A DNA stretch of 47,768 nt from Pseudomonadota bacterium (GTDB lineage: Bacteria > Pseudomonadota > Gammaproteobacteria > Competibacterales > Competibacteraceae): the NCBI GenBank assembly GCA_030917925.1, contig JAUPTV010000291.1:1-47768 (forward strand). Direction: 5' to 3'. Both the position numbers and the translations under genes were made by a program. The notes under the pieces were generated by a model. That model ran no database searches, was not told the DNA's origin, and was given only the letters and a program-made list of their open reading frames with translations. Positions 46,942 to 47,768 of this stretch are shown piece after piece; position 1 is the first letter of the stretch; each line of letters begins with the position of its first letter.

Positions 46942-47706
46942 TTGATTTCCAAGGTCGGCGGCCAGCCCTGGACCCAGATTCCCCAGGATCTCTACATTCC
47001 GCCTGACGCCCTGGAAGTGTTCCTGGAAGCGTTCGAGGGGCCGCTGGATTTGCTGCTCTATCTGATCCGGCGGCAGAATCTCAACATTCTCGATATTCCG
47101 ATTGCCGAAGTGACCCGGCAATACATGGAGTATCTGACCCTGATGCAGAACATGCGGTTGGAACTGGCCGCGGAATATCTGCTGATGGCCGCCTGGCTGG
47201 CCGAGATCAAATCGCGCCTGTTATTGCCGCGTCCGGCGCAGGCTGAGGCGGAAGAACTGGACCCGCGTGCGGAACTGGTGCGCCGCCTGCAGGAATATGA
47301 GCGGTTCCAGCAGGCGGCGCAACGATTGGACGCCTTGCCCCGCCTGGAGCGGGATGTGTTCGCCGCCCAGGCCGCCCCGGTTGAACGCTCGACGCAACGC
47401 GAACCACCGCCGGTTAATCTGGCCGATCTGCTGAATGCCTTGCGCGATGTGATGACCCGGGCAGAATTGTTCGGTCATCATCGCATCCAGCAGGAGGCCC
47501 TGTCGGTGCGCGAACGCATGAGTCAGGTACTGGAACAACTCGATGCTCATCAATTTACCGCGTTCACTGCGCTCTTCCGACCCGAAGAAGGCCGACGCGG
47601 CCTCGTCGTGACTTTTATGGCGATACTGGAATTGTTGCGCGAGGCGTTGCTGGAACTGGTGCAGATCGAACCCTTTGCCCCGATTCATCTGCGGCGGCGG
47701 ATTTGA
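46942..47706 (+). CDS. scpA: Segregation and condensation protein A
   Basis: Kleisin that bridges the Smc heads and binds ScpB. About 254 residues. FEGPLDLLLYLIRRQNLNIL and DIPIAEVTRQYMEYL form the Smc-neck-binding N-terminus, LAAEYLLMAAWLAEIKSRLLLP is the kleisin signature, and the C-terminal winged helix contains VVTFMAILELLREALLELVQ. The start is uncertain: the only sensible codon before the family region is TTG 46942, three bases after the Rpn fragment's stop; the track start at 46783 lies inside that fragment. Confidence 0.92.
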   Translation: MISKVGGQPWTQIPQDLYIPPDALEVFLEAFEGPLDLLLYLIRRQNLNILDIPIAEVTRQYMEYLTLMQNMRLELAAEYLLMAAWLAEIKSRLLLPRPAQAEAEELDPRAELVRRLQEYERFQQAAQRLDALPRLERDVFAAQAAPVERSTQREPPPVNLADLLNALRDVMTRAELFGHHRIQQEALSVRERMSQVLEQLDAHQFTAFTALFRPEEGRRGLVVTFMAILELLREALLELVQIEPFAPIHLRRRI

Positions 47707-47720
47707 GTGATAGACCTTTC

Positions 47721-47768
47721 ATGCCGGAATTGAAAATCATCCTGGAAGCCGTGCTGTTGGCAGCGGGC
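47721..47768 (+). CDS. scpB: Segregation and condensation protein B, first 16 codons
   Basis: MPELKIILEAVLLAAG matches the opening of ScpB (L-x-IIEA-LLAAG). It follows scpA by 14 bases and runs off the window. The assignment rests on this short match plus the invariable scpA-scpB order. Confidence 0.8.
   Translation, partial: MPELKIILEAVLLAAG

Overview
The window looks like a chromosomal segment from a moderately GC-rich gammaproteobacterium outside the enteric group. The evidence is gene content and order: yggU-yggT-proC-yggS/pilT, pyrC'-pyrB-pyrR-ruvX-algH-tonB-gshB followed by pilI-pilJ-chpA-chpC, and smc-zipA-ligA. From memory the first two blocks match the Pseudomonas aeruginosa PA0391-PA0415 region. 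A Competibacter-like lineage is possible, but I cannot prove that from sequence alone. No rRNA, tRNA or CRISPR array was recognised.

Left part (1-11 kb), a mosaic of core and accessory genes. The window opens inside a type ISP-like restriction-modification gene whose stop codon overlaps that of psd. Then come the core genes psd (minus), prmB and hemN (plus). Next is a visibly AT-richer type II-like module: an m5C DNA methyltransferase divergent from an HTH protein with a probable nuclease domain. After it come a long family I CoA-transferase, a broken NERD-like ORF ending in a palindromic repeat, and a small unknown ORF. A degraded second copy of the 3' end of hemN lies at about 10.82-10.95 kb. 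The two hemN 3' ends are direct repeats bracketing this 5.8 kb stretch, which suggests it is an inserted island.

11-16.6 kb: a complete livJHMGF branched-chain amino acid ABC importer with a strong hairpin and heptad repeats between livJ and livH, then inorganic pyrophosphatase.

16.7-35.3 kb: the yggU-yggT-proC-exported protein-yggS operon (minus) and divergent pilT. Convergent to pilT is gshB-tonB-algH-ruvX-pyrR-pyrB-pyrC' (minus), where PyrC' lacks the catalytic histidine pair. A plus-strand pilus chemosensory operon follows (pilI, pilJ, chpA, chpC). The response regulators pilG and pilH that usually sit between gshB and pilI are absent, as are pilK, chpB and pilU. ChpA carries two pairs of duplicated HPt domains and its own receiver.

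35.3-47.8 kb: smc (with an odd low-complexity insertion in the hinge), zipA and ligA. Then a minus-strand group: ppiC-like chaperone, bolA, yciI and yciB. Then yciO, an M50 peptidase, trpS, an Rpn-family C-terminal remnant, scpA and the first codons of scpB. Smc, ScpA and ScpB form the condensin complex, so the right half is rich in chromosome segregation and division functions.
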